Source: an uncultured Verrucomicrobium sp.
GTDB lineage: Bacteria > Verrucomicrobiota > Verrucomicrobiia > Methylacidiphilales > GAS474
Length of the DNA: 5,065 nt
Assembly: GCA_903889845.1 (NCBI GenBank)
Contig: CAISZB010000453.1
Coordinates: 1-5,065, forward strand
Reading direction: 5' to 3'
Part shown: positions 1-4,659 of the stretch, one piece after another
Layout: every line of letters begins with the position of its first letter
Numbering within the stretch: the stretch's first letter is position 1
Position numbers and translations under genes: made by a program
Notes under the pieces: model-generated
The model's input: the letters and a program-made list of their open reading frames with translations, nothing else
The model's database searches: none
Told to the model about the DNA's origin: nothing

Positions 1-593
1 ACCTTCGTCTTGGCTTCCTTGCGGAGGCGGCTCTGCTTGATCTGCACGTTGCCGATGAAAACGACGTCCTTCACGAGGGGCTTCGGCTGGACGACGACGA
101 TGACCTTCACGCCGTCGCCGAGGGGCTCGTCGGTGATGCGCAGGTTGACAAAGAGGCCGGTCGCGTAGAGGTTCTTCACGTCCTCCTCGACGGCCGCCGG
201 GGAGTAGGGCTGGCCGACGGTGGTCCGCATGTTCGAGAGGATCACGCTCTTGTTGACCGAGGGCTGGCCGTTGGCGTAGATGACCTCGATCTCCTTGACG
301 GAGGGGCCGTAGTCCTTCTGCTTGAGGGAACCGCTCGACTCGACGACTTTCTTCTCCCCTTCGGAGACGTCGGGAACCTTGAGTTCCTGCTGCGGGGCGG
401 CGGCGGCAGGGGCGGGCGCGGGCGACGCAACCGCAGAGGCTGCGGGGGCGGAAGCCGCAGGCGTGTCCTGGGCCGAAACGGAGGCCAGGCCAATCGTCCC
501 GAGAACGACCAATGAAAGAGAAAGAAAAAGGAGCGATCCGCTTTTTACGCTAAAACGCTGTAAAAGCTGCTCTTTATGACTGATGATGTGCAC
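1..593 (-). CDS. bamA: Outer membrane protein assembly factor BamA, N-terminal part (3' end beyond window)
   Basis: This is the first 197 codons of an Omp85-family protein, the central subunit of the complex that folds and inserts beta-barrel proteins into the outer membrane. I chose the GTG at 591-593 because an AGGA lies 8 bases upstream and the N-terminus then forms a good Sec signal peptide: a basic n-region to residue 17, a hydrophobic core around 20-37, and a likely cleavage after SVSA (residue 41). An Ala/Pro-rich linker follows (about 45-69). Residues 98-170 then look like a first POTRA domain (KEIEVIYANGQPSV, RTTVGQPYS, NLYATGLFVNLRI). The start of a second is seen at 174-197 (VKDVVFIGN). 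The beta-barrel lies outside the window, so another Omp85 member such as TamA cannot be fully excluded. The gene follows rplI in the same direction but is separated from it by a terminator. Confidence 0.86.
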   Translation of the reverse strand, partial: MHIISHKEQLLQRFSVKSGSLLFLSLSLVVLGTIGLASVSAQDTPAASAPAASAVASPAPAPAAAAPQQELKVPDVSEGEKKVVESSGSLKQKDYGPSVKEIEVIYANGQPSVNKSVILSNMRTTVGQPYSPAAVEEDVKNLYATGLFVNLRITDEPLGDGVKVIVVVQPKPLVKDVVFIGNVQIKQSRLRKEAKTK

Positions 594-639
594 GTTATCG
601 TTCCTATGTTTCCGCGCCCGACAGAGTGCGGCTCGTGGG

Positions 640-668
640 ATGCTGCTGGCGAAGAGGCCTTTCGTCAA
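640..668 (-). promoter_or_regulatory. Candidate bamA promoter
   Basis: On the minus strand there is a TTGACG (663-668), 17 bases, then CAGCAT (640-645), which would start transcription about 40 bases before the bamA GTG. The -35 is good but the -10 matches the consensus at only three of six positions. It is supported by position, because the rplI terminator upstream means bamA needs its own promoter. Confidence 0.3.
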
Positions 669-730
669 GGGAAAGTACGGCCCTTTATGCCGCGGATAGG
701 CTAACTCCCCGTCCTTCACGGCCTTGGATA

Positions 731-773
731 AAAAAAATCCCGGTGCGGGACGATTTCCCACACCGGGATTTTT
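731..773 (-). terminator. Intrinsic terminator of rplI
   Basis: A long stem pairs 733-750 with 756-773 around a five-base loop. Its core is AATCCCGGTG on one side and CACCGGGATT on the other. The single imperfect pair is a G-U wobble when read leftward but a C-A mismatch when read rightward, so the structure fits the minus strand better. Read leftward, it ends in a run of seven T. It starts about 20 bases after the rplI stop codon. Confidence 0.87.
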
Positions 774-795
774 AAAATTCCGAAAATAAGGCCGG

Positions 796-1329
796 TTATT
801 CGGCCTTTTCAGCCTTCCGGGGCTTGCGGGCGGCACCCTTCTTCCCCTTCCCCTCTTCCTCCTCGGAAACCTCGGGGGCGGGAACAACAACGTTCACCTT
901 GAGGCGGGCCGAGACCTCGGAGTGGAGGGCGACGACGATCTCATGGTCGCCGGTATCCTTGATCGGCTTTTCGAGCTTGAGCGCCTTGCGATCGACCTCG
1001 AAGCCCTCGGCCTTGAGTTTTTCGAGGATGTCGTGGGCGGTGACGGAGCCGAAGACCTTGTCCTGGCCCTGACCGGCGGTCAGGGTGAAGGAGAGCTTGA
1101 GCTTGTTGATCTTGCCGGCGACTTCCTGGGCGGCGTTCAGCTCCTCGGCCTCGCGCTGGGCGCGCTTCTGGCGGAGCTGCTCGATCTGGCGCTTCGTCGC
1201 CGAGGTGGCGAGGACGGCGTGTCCCTGGGGGACGAGAAAATTCCGGGCATAACCGGGACGGACCGAAACGACGTCGGCTTCCGCACCCAGCTTATCGATC
1301 TTGGTCTTCAACAGGACTTCAACGGGCAT
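796..1329 (-). CDS. rplI: 50S ribosomal protein bL9
   Basis: Ribosomal protein bL9 binds 23S rRNA at the base of the L1 stalk and extends away from the large subunit. The N-terminal RNA-binding domain (about 1-50) carries the family signature, with GAEADVVSVRPGYARNFL at 15-32 and VPQGHA after it. A charged connecting helix spans roughly 42-77 (KRQIEQLRQKRAQREAEE) and the C-terminal domain roughly 78-150 (FGSVTAHDI, VALHSEV). At 177 residues it is longer than the usual length of about 150. The excess is a charged tail from about 151 on, first acidic (SEEEEG) and then rich in Lys, Arg and Ala. The ATG has a GAAGGAA ribosome binding site five bases upstream. The usual neighbours rpsF, ssb and rpsR are not in the window. 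A terminator-like hairpin and an accessory region lie upstream instead. Confidence 0.97.
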   Translation of the reverse strand: MPVEVLLKTKIDKLGAEADVVSVRPGYARNFLVPQGHAVLATSATKRQIEQLRQKRAQREAEELNAAQEVAGKINKLKLSFTLTAGQGQDKVFGSVTAHDILEKLKAEGFEVDRKALKLEKPIKDTGDHEIVVALHSEVSARLKVNVVVPAPEVSEEEEGKGKKGAARKPRKAEKAE

Positions 1330-1358
1330 AATGGTTCCTTCGTAAAATGGAGGGGGTT

Positions 1359-1387
1359 TACTTTCCCAAAAAATCAGAGGGCGTCAA
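1359..1387 (-). promoter_or_regulatory. Candidate rplI promoter
   Basis: Read leftward, TTGACG lies at 1382-1387 and a poor -10 (AAAGTA) follows after 17 bases at 1359-1364. A TATAAA at 1391-1396 on the same strand could be an alternative -10, but it has no clear -35. A local promoter is expected because a strong terminator-like hairpin stands just upstream. The exact boxes are uncertain. Confidence 0.25.
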
Positions 1388-1470
1388 CCTTTTATATCCG
1401 GGGGATAGAGGAAACTACGTCGCGACCCACACAGGCCGCCCCCGGTTCCGAAGGACGGCCCGCGAAGCAA

Positions 1471-1506
1471 ACAAAAAAGGCCGGACTTTCGTCCGGCCTT
1501 TTTTGT
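1471..1506. terminator. Strong bidirectional terminator-like hairpin upstream of rplI
   Basis: A perfect 16-bp stem pairs 1471-1486 with 1491-1506 around a TTTC loop. The GC core is GGCCGGAC/GTCCGGCC and it is flanked by six A on one side and six T on the other. It could therefore stop transcription from either side. No complete gene ends directly at it within the window: the nearest leftward gene ends at 1744 and has its own hairpin. It may be the terminator of a gene that once stood here, or it may insulate rplI from the accessory region. Confidence 0.78.
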
Positions 1507-1588
1507 ACCCTCCCCCTGGATCTCTAGAACGGTTCTGTGGTGTTGCCGCAGCAACGAATAATCACAAGGCATTTTTCAATAAATTGTT

Positions 1589-1605
1589 AGAGATAATTTA
1601 TCTCT
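1589..1605. repeat. 17-bp perfect palindrome (AGAGATAA-T-TTATCTCT)
   Basis: Two 8-bp arms surround a single central T, within the most AT-rich stretch of the window. The size and symmetry suit a binding site for a dimeric protein, or a weak hairpin. No promoter or gene start is obvious beside it, so its role is unknown. The gene-free stretch 1507-1743 also holds two short stems, AGAAC-G-GTTCT (1526-1536) and GTTGC-CGCA-GCAAC (1542-1555). Confidence 0.4.
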
Positions 1606-1634
1606 GAATATGTGAACTTTTGTTTCTTTAAAAG

Positions 1635-1681
1635 GTTATCGAAGCGTTTCAGTTCCGCAGGAAGTGAAACGCTTCGATAAC
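1635..1681. repeat. Large near-perfect hairpin, possibly the terminator of the adjacent XRE gene
   Basis: The arms GTTATCGAAGCGTTTCA (1635-1651) and its exact complement (1665-1681) pair over 17 bp. After one G-G mismatch, four more pairs follow (TTCC/GGAA) around a GCA loop. Read leftward it is followed by CTTTTAAAG, a short T run. It could therefore end the transcript of the regulator that stops at 1744. The stem is unusually long and the T run unusually short for a plain terminator, so a mobile palindromic element or structured site is also possible. Confidence 0.65.
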
Positions 1682-1692
1682 AAGCAGGAGGT

Positions 1693-1716
1693 CTGGAGGA
1701 AATATCTTTCCTCCAG
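1693..1716. repeat. 10-bp perfect stem-loop (CTGGAGGAAA / TTTCCTCCAG)
   Basis: A perfect 10-bp stem with a TATC loop lies between the regulator's stop codon at 1744 and the larger hairpin at 1635-1681. Rightward, a pyrimidine-rich tract follows (TTCTTCCTTCCTCTCTTC). It may form part of the 3' untranslated region of the leftward gene. Confidence 0.5.
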
Positions 1717-1743
1717 TTCTTCCTTCCTCTCTTCGACGCATCT

Positions 1744-1971
1744 TCAATGCGGGACTACTTCATTAGGCAAACAATTAAGCGCTCTTTGAATGCGCAGAGC
1801 GGTCGTTAACAAAATGTTTAACTGCCCGGCCTCTATCTTCTGAACCGTCCGAATATTCAAATCCACCAACTCTGCTAGTCGTTCTTGAGAAATCTTCTTT
1901 CCTGTCCTTAACCGCCGGATATTGCCACCGTAGATGGCTAGATAGCTTTTCTCGCTTTTGGTCAAAGACAC
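1744..1971 (-). CDS. Small XRE-family helix-turn-helix regulator (75 aa)
   Basis: This is a single-domain Cro/C1-type DNA-binding protein, probably a dimeric repressor. Residues 14-72 form the five-helix domain. The helix-turn-helix is at about 27-49 (ISQERLAELVDLNIRTVQKIEAG), with GGNIRRLR before it and a long helix ending LRIQRALNCLPNEVVP after it. There is no second domain. The start is uncertain. The GTG at 1969-1971 has its AGGG only two bases away. The in-frame TTG two codons later (1963-1965) is six bases from that AGGG and may be the true start; alternatively the mRNA may be nearly leaderless. The gene diverges from the ORF at 2033 across an operator-like repeat (1977-2024), so self-regulation is likely. 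Leftward, hairpins at 1693-1716 and 1635-1681 lie beyond its stop. Base composition is poorer in GC than in rplI or bamA, consistent with an acquired gene. Confidence 0.86.
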   Translation of the reverse strand: MSLTKSEKSYLAIYGGNIRRLRTGKKISQERLAELVDLNIRTVQKIEAGQLNILLTTALRIQRALNCLPNEVVPH

Positions 1972-1976
1972 GCCCT

Positions 1977-2024
1977 ATTACGCCGTTATTTGGATTTGAC
2001 CGGAACGGCGTAATGGGGCGTAAT
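1977..2024. promoter_or_regulatory. Operator-like repeat cluster between divergent genes
   Basis: ATTACGCCGTT (1977-1987) and AACGGCGTAAT (2004-2014) form a perfect 11-bp inverted repeat with a 16-bp spacer. A third half-site, GGCGTAAT (2017-2024), repeats the end of the second one exactly ten bases further on, one helical turn away. The cluster fills the 61-bp gap between the XRE gene and the rightward ORF. It overlaps the likely promoter boxes, as expected for an autoregulatory operator bound by the neighbouring regulator. Confidence 0.6.
1996..2024 (+). promoter_or_regulatory. Candidate rightward promoter for the ORF at 2033
   Basis: TTGACC (1996-2001), a 17-base spacer and CGTAAT (2019-2024) match the sigma-70 pattern at five and four of six positions. 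The predicted start near 2030 is only a few bases before the ATG at 2033, so the message would be almost leaderless. That agrees with the absence of a ribosome binding site there. The -10 is itself part of the third operator half-site. Confidence 0.45.
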
Positions 2025-2032
2025 CGATTCTA

Positions 2033-2254
2033 ATGAAGCTCGAGCTTGAAACCGCTGCTGAGCTCGATTTTTGCCTTCGCGAGCTCAGTGAAGCAACGGG
2101 ACGGCCTATTCCTCTACTTGCCTTGGATTGCCTAGAAGCTGAGGTGCTAGGTCAACTGGCATTCCTTCGTCGCAAAAGAATCAATCAGACCAAGAAGCGC
2201 CCCCAATCAAGCACTTCGGCGACATCTCCCTCCCCTTCGAAAACGGGAGAATGA
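2033..2254 (+). CDS. Small hypothetical protein (73 aa), possibly frameshifted
   Basis: I do not recognise this protein. The first 48 residues look like a real compact helical protein (LELETAAELDFCLRELSEATGRP, then LLALDCLEAEVLGQLAFLRRKR). The last 25 or so are a low-complexity Ser/Thr/Pro run that looks like out-of-frame reading (SSTSATSPSPSKTGE). In the -1 frame the same DNA gives a more protein-like stretch, IKHFGDISLPFENGRM. The switch would fall near CGCAAAAGA at 2171-2179, so the gene may be frameshifted or use programmed slippage. It lies opposite an XRE regulator and shares its operator, an arrangement common in two-gene regulator or toxin-antitoxin loci. Nothing in the sequence identifies a toxin, however. 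There is no ribosome binding site at the ATG. Confidence 0.5.
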   Translation: MKLELETAAELDFCLRELSEATGRPIPLLALDCLEAEVLGQLAFLRRKRINQTKKRPQSSTSATSPSPSKTGE

Positions 2255-2398
2255 GCAGCTTATGCCCGCGATCCTGCACACCTCACTCTTCAATTGGATC
2301 GCGACGGAATCGGCATCGGTCAACCTTGCATAAGGAGGATGGTTCCGTTGAAGAAAAGCTCCAAATAAACGGGTTGGGAGGCCGGAAGCTATCGATCT
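2255..2398 (+). other. Probable decayed coding remnant between convergent genes
   Basis: No convincing intact gene is present. Short protein-like pieces appear in different frames. One is MPAILHTSLFNWIATESASV (ATG at 2262, stop at 2331-2333). Another, after 2335 in a different frame, reads DGSVEEKLQINGLGGRKLSI and then runs against the end of the leftward phosphoesterase gene. This is what a frameshifted and truncated continuation of the rightward locus would look like. An 8-bp inverted repeat, CGCGATCC/GGATCGCG (2267-2274 and 2296-2303), lies inside it without a T run. No terminator for the leftward operon is visible here. Confidence 0.3.
2332..2338 (+). promoter_or_regulatory. Orphan Shine-Dalgarno sequence (AAGGAGG)
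   Basis: A full AAGGAGG overlaps the TAA that ends the short frame from 2262. The ATG directly abutting it at 2339 opens only nine codons, and the TTG at 2348, nine bases away, lies in the same short frame. A perfect ribosome binding site just after a stop usually introduces the next gene of an operon, so the downstream gene may have been lost. Confidence 0.35.
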
Positions 2399-3274
2399 TC
2401 AACGGCAAGCGCCATCACCCCTTAGAATATCGACCCACTGGACTCTCTGCATGAAGGAGTCATAGACGATGCCCTGCAACTGGCGATAATCGCTCCCCAC
2501 ATTCACGCAATGCATCCCTCCGAATATTCCTTCTGCCGGGAGATGCGTATGGCCGCAGACCAGCAGCTCGATCCGCTCTGCCCTCCCCTTCAGCAAGAGC
2601 TCTAGGCCGAGCAGAGCATTCCCTGAGTATGCCCTGAAGAAATCGGGTTCGTGGCCGTTCAGTTCATGGAACGGAATGGTATGCAACGCGACCAAGACCC
2701 GGCCTCCCCTCACAATTGCCTCATCGATTCTCCCAACGATGGCTCCTCTCTGAAGCCTTGCCTCTTCAAACAACGATTTGCCAGAGGGCATTTTTACGAC
2801 GTCTTGCCACATCCCTCGTTTCCCAATCATGCCGCCTAGGAGGTAGTCTTCCTCAGTTATCGGGATTGCTGATCCCTCGTCCGATAAAATGGTCTGCATG
2901 GCGAAACCGAGGTCGTAATGACCATAGCCTCCCACGATGGTCACATCTGCGAGATCGAGGTTCCTCTCGTCGAGGAGAATGACCCCCGCCTCGTCGCATA
3001 GGGGCTTCCAGTGGCGGAGGGTGAGATCTTCGAAAGTGAGTCTGTCCCGTCGTTCAGGATGCCTCCAGAAGTCGTGGTTCCCCAGGGCGACGGCGATGGG
3101 GACCCCCTCGCCGGCCAGCCGCCGGAGTTCGGCGGGCACCGTGTCGTTGCCTAAATCACCGCAAACAACGATCGCCGTGATTTCGTTTCGTTTAAGGAAT
3201 GCTTTGAAGTCATTTTCCTTCAGAGACACTTCCAATGGCCGCCAGTGAAGATCAGCCAGAAAAAGAATCCTCAC
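2399..3274 (-). CDS. Calcineurin-like metallophosphoesterase (291 aa)
   Basis: This is a binuclear-metal phosphoesterase; such enzymes hydrolyse phosphomonoesters or phosphodiesters and the substrate here is unknown. All motifs are present in order: D8-L-H10, GDLG with D40, GNHD at 65-68, a metal-ligand His in the HTIPFHE segment (H197), and GHTH at 240-243. Residues 70-190 form an insertion between the GNHD and H197 motifs, with GYGHYD and a loop around MIGKRGMW. This may shape the substrate pocket. No signal peptide or membrane segment is seen, so it should be cytoplasmic. The GTG start overlaps the TGA of the upstream gene in a GTGA junction. An AGGAGG six bases before it, inside the upstream gene, marks the start clearly and suggests translational coupling. 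It is the last gene of the three-gene operon. It is not assignable to CpdA, SbcD or another named subfamily from the sequence alone. Confidence 0.92.
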   Translation of the reverse strand: MRILFLADLHWRPLEVSLKENDFKAFLKRNEITAIVVCGDLGNDTVPAELRRLAGEGVPIAVALGNHDFWRHPERRDRLTFEDLTLRHWKPLCDEAGVILLDERNLDLADVTIVGGYGHYDLGFAMQTILSDEGSAIPITEEDYLLGGMIGKRGMWQDVVKMPSGKSLFEEARLQRGAIVGRIDEAIVRGGRVLVALHTIPFHELNGHEPDFFRAYSGNALLGLELLLKGRAERIELLVCGHTHLPAEGIFGGMHCVNVGSDYRQLQGIVYDSFMQRVQWVDILRGDGACR

Positions 3275-4008
3275 ACCGCCCCTCCTACGATCGCGGTTCC
3301 GGCTTCGACGTCGACGACGACGTGGCGCGGGGCGGCAGATCCGAAATCGCAGCCCGGATTAATGCAAAGGGTGGAATTGAGGCGCGAGGAAACCCCGTGG
3401 CGCAAGGGAGCGGCGTGATGATGTCCGGAAAGGAGAATGTCGGGGGAAAACCGTTCGATCCAGGATCGGATGAAGTCGCTGCCGCACGGAACCCCACCGT
3501 CTCCTTCTGAGATCGGAAGGCCGCTCGGCGGTTCGTGGGCCAGGATAATCCAGGGAGCTTTGACTCGATCCCTCGCTGAGGCTCCTTCGTCGAGGGCACA
3601 CAGGCACGCCCGCATCCAAGGATCGGTTTGATGGATGCCGTCGGGAAGGCTGGTGACAATGAAAGGGGCCCCCTTCCTGGTTTGAAAGCATTTGGTTTCA
3701 AGGTCCCCGACTACGGAAGGATGCCGAAGGCGGTCGGTCCAGCAGCCGCCAGGGGGAAGAGCCGAGGGATAGTCGAAGCTCCAGCGGGAGGTGTCGTGGT
3801 TGCCACTGCACCATGCCAGCGGGGTGCCGAATCGGGCGGCGTCGGCGATCCAGTCCCGGACAAAGTCTTTCTGCCTAGGCCAGTCGTTCCCCGACATGTC
3901 GGTGAGGTCGCCAGGCAGGGCGACGAGGTCGTAGCGGGGAATCCTCTCCGCGGTCCAGGCGTACCAGTCTCTCACGCCGTGCAGGTCGCCGAGGACGAGG
4001 AGAGACAT
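3271..4008 (-). CDS. Calcineurin-like metallophosphoesterase (245 aa)
   Basis: This is a second phosphoesterase of the same fold but clearly different in sequence from its neighbour. Motifs: GDLHG at 7-11 (D8, H10), PGDLTD with D34, SGNHD at 68-72, AHEPPSG with H158, and SGHHH at 194-198. All expected metal ligands are kept, so it should be active; the substrate is unknown. It has no signal peptide or membrane segment. An acidic, glycine-rich loop follows H158 (LPISEGDGG). The ATG lacks a recognisable ribosome binding site. An in-frame TAG four codons before it rules out an earlier start, and the preceding gene ends only 14 bases upstream. Translation is therefore probably re-initiated by ribosomes finishing the membrane-protein gene. 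Its stop overlaps the start of the next gene. Confidence 0.92.
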   Translation of the reverse strand: MSLLVLGDLHGVRDWYAWTAERIPRYDLVALPGDLTDMSGNDWPRQKDFVRDWIADAARFGTPLAWCSGNHDTSRWSFDYPSALPPGGCWTDRLRHPSVVGDLETKCFQTRKGAPFIVTSLPDGIHQTDPWMRACLCALDEGASARDRVKAPWIILAHEPPSGLPISEGDGGVPCGSDFIRSWIERFSPDILLSGHHHAAPLRHGVSSRLNSTLCINPGCDFGSAAPRHVVVDVEAGTAIVGGAV

Positions 4009-4022
4009 GAAAAGAGACTAGG

Positions 4023-4520
4023 CTAGTCGAAAAACATAGTCCAATGGGCTTTGGGAAATGCCGCCCCGGAGAACCAGCCAATGAGATAAACCCCGGAAAC
4101 AATCCCGCAGAGAACAAGGTAGAAGACAAAGCCTTGCTTGATGTGATTCCTTTCGTGCGGATACGCCTTGGCGTGGAGAGCGGCAAAGCCGCCCCAAAGC
4201 AGAAGGTCTATCAGGGCGGGCGGCAGCCACCGCGACATCAAGCCGGAAGGCGCGTATCCGACCAGGCAAAGCGCCGCAATTCCCGGAGAAAGCACGGCGA
4301 CGACAGCAACGTAGAGGGCGAGGATGCCCAAAATCACATAGATAGCGACGATCTGGAACGAATGCAGTCCTTGGGATCGCGATTGGCCGATGGCTTTACC
4401 GGCGAATTGATTCTGCCAATTCAGGAAGTCGGCTGTTTTCCTCCGGTTAATTTCAGCCGAAATCTGCCCGTTCAGCTCGCTGACCGAATGGCGGAGCGCA
4501 TCAAAATCCGGATTGCTCAC
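4023..4520 (-). CDS. Small multi-pass membrane protein of unknown function (165 aa)
   Basis: I do not recognise this family. Residues 1-50 are polar and look helical (ALRHSVSELNGQISAEINRR), so they are probably cytoplasmic. Hydrophobic segments follow at about 54-77 (strong), 79-95 (weaker), 101-117 and 130-150 (strong), giving three or four membrane spans. A basic, His-containing loop lies between the last two (AYPHERNHIKQ). There is no cleavable signal. The GTG start is supported by AGGGAGGG seven bases upstream (4528-4536). It is the first gene of the leftward operon, followed after 14 bases by two metallophosphoesterases. It may anchor them or act as the membrane-side partner of the module; this is inference from position only. 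Its promoter lies opposite the XRE gene at 4651. Confidence 0.8.
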   Translation of the reverse strand: MSNPDFDALRHSVSELNGQISAEINRRKTADFLNWQNQFAGKAIGQSRSQGLHSFQIVAIYVILGILALYVAVVAVLSPGIAALCLVGYAPSGLMSRWLPPALIDLLLWGGFAALHAKAYPHERNHIKQGFVFYLVLCGIVSGVYLIGWFSGAAFPKAHWTMFFD

Positions 4521-4539
4521 GTGTTTTCCCTCCCTTGCA

Positions 4540-4592
4540 GGAGATCATGTCCGGCCTCGCCGCCCACACGACTCAGCCTTGCGCCGATCTCC
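4540..4592 (-). promoter_or_regulatory. Possible stem in the operon leader
   Basis: GGAGATC (4540-4546) and GATCTCC (4586-4592) are perfect complements inside the predicted 5' leader of the operon, just upstream of the ribosome binding site at 4528-4536. The loop would be 39 bases. The pairing is short and could be chance. Confidence 0.2.
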
Positions 4593-4597
4593 ATTTG

Positions 4598-4613
4598 TTT
4601 CCCCATAGGGAAC
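4598..4613. promoter_or_regulatory. Operator O1 (TTTCCC-CATA-GGGAAC)
   Basis: A 16-bp palindrome with one mismatched outer pair. It matches the site at 4644-4659 in its TTCCC and GGGAAC arms and in spacing. It sits where leftward transcription would start. Bound protein should therefore block the promoter of the membrane/phosphoesterase operon. Confidence 0.55.
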
Positions 4614-4643
4614 ATAAGATGCCGAGGCGATTGGTAAGGTCAA
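4614..4643 (-). promoter_or_regulatory. Promoter of the membrane-protein/phosphoesterase operon
   Basis: Read leftward, TTGACC (4638-4643) is followed after 18 bases by TCTTAT (4614-4619), five and four of six matches to the sigma-70 boxes. Transcription would start near 4607, giving a leader of about 85 bases before the GTG at 4520. The two palindromic operators abut the promoter on each side, at 4598-4613 and 4644-4659. Confidence 0.5.
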
Positions 4644-4659
4644 GTTCCCGATGGGGAAC
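4644..4659. promoter_or_regulatory. Operator O2 (GTTCCC-GATG-GGGAAC)
   Basis: A perfect 6-bp palindrome with a 4-bp spacer, lying directly outside the leftward -35 and covering the ATG of the XRE gene at 4651. The centres of O1 and O2 are 46 bp apart. Together the sites also form a 15-bp inverted repeat with one mismatch (4599-4613 with 4644-4658). In the rightward RNA this would trap the XRE start codon in a stem, so control at the RNA level is an alternative reading. Confidence 0.6.

Noticed and set aside
1400..1470. tRNA gene as the island attachment site upstream of rplI
   Set aside because: No cloverleaf or GGTTCGAATCC-like T-arm could be found on either strand, and no integrase gene is present.
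922..1527. Long rightward reading frame opposite rplI
   Set aside because: It is a frame shadow of rplI on the other strand; bL9 motifs and ribosome binding site support the leftward gene, and the frame runs through the terminator hairpin.
1635..1681. Integron attC-like recombination site, because the hairpin begins GTTATC and ends GATAAC
   Set aside because: The outer boxes do not match RYYYAAC...GTTRRRY in the required orientation, there are no extrahelical bases and no cassette genes or integrase are nearby.
1471..1743. CRISPR array
   Set aside because: The inverted repeats differ from one another in sequence and there are no regularly spaced direct repeats.
2267..2303. 8-bp inverted repeat CGCGATCC/GGATCGCG as a terminator for one of the convergent genes
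   Set aside because: The loop is 21 bases and there is no T run on either strand.
2251..2454. Rightward 67-codon frame starting in an ATGA overlap with the 2033 ORF
   Set aside because: No ribosome binding site, Arg/Ser/His-rich composition and overlap with the end of the phosphoesterase gene make an intact gene unlikely; it was treated as part of a decayed region.
3628..4026. Rightward frame of 132 codons opposite the 245-aa phosphoesterase
   Set aside because: The leftward frame contains every metallophosphoesterase motif; this frame is a GC-driven shadow with no recognisable domain.
4044..4637. Rightward frame of 197 codons opposite the membrane-protein gene
   Set aside because: It is highly charged and low in hydrophobic structure, has no ribosome binding site and runs across the operator region; the leftward frame has a good start and clear membrane segments.
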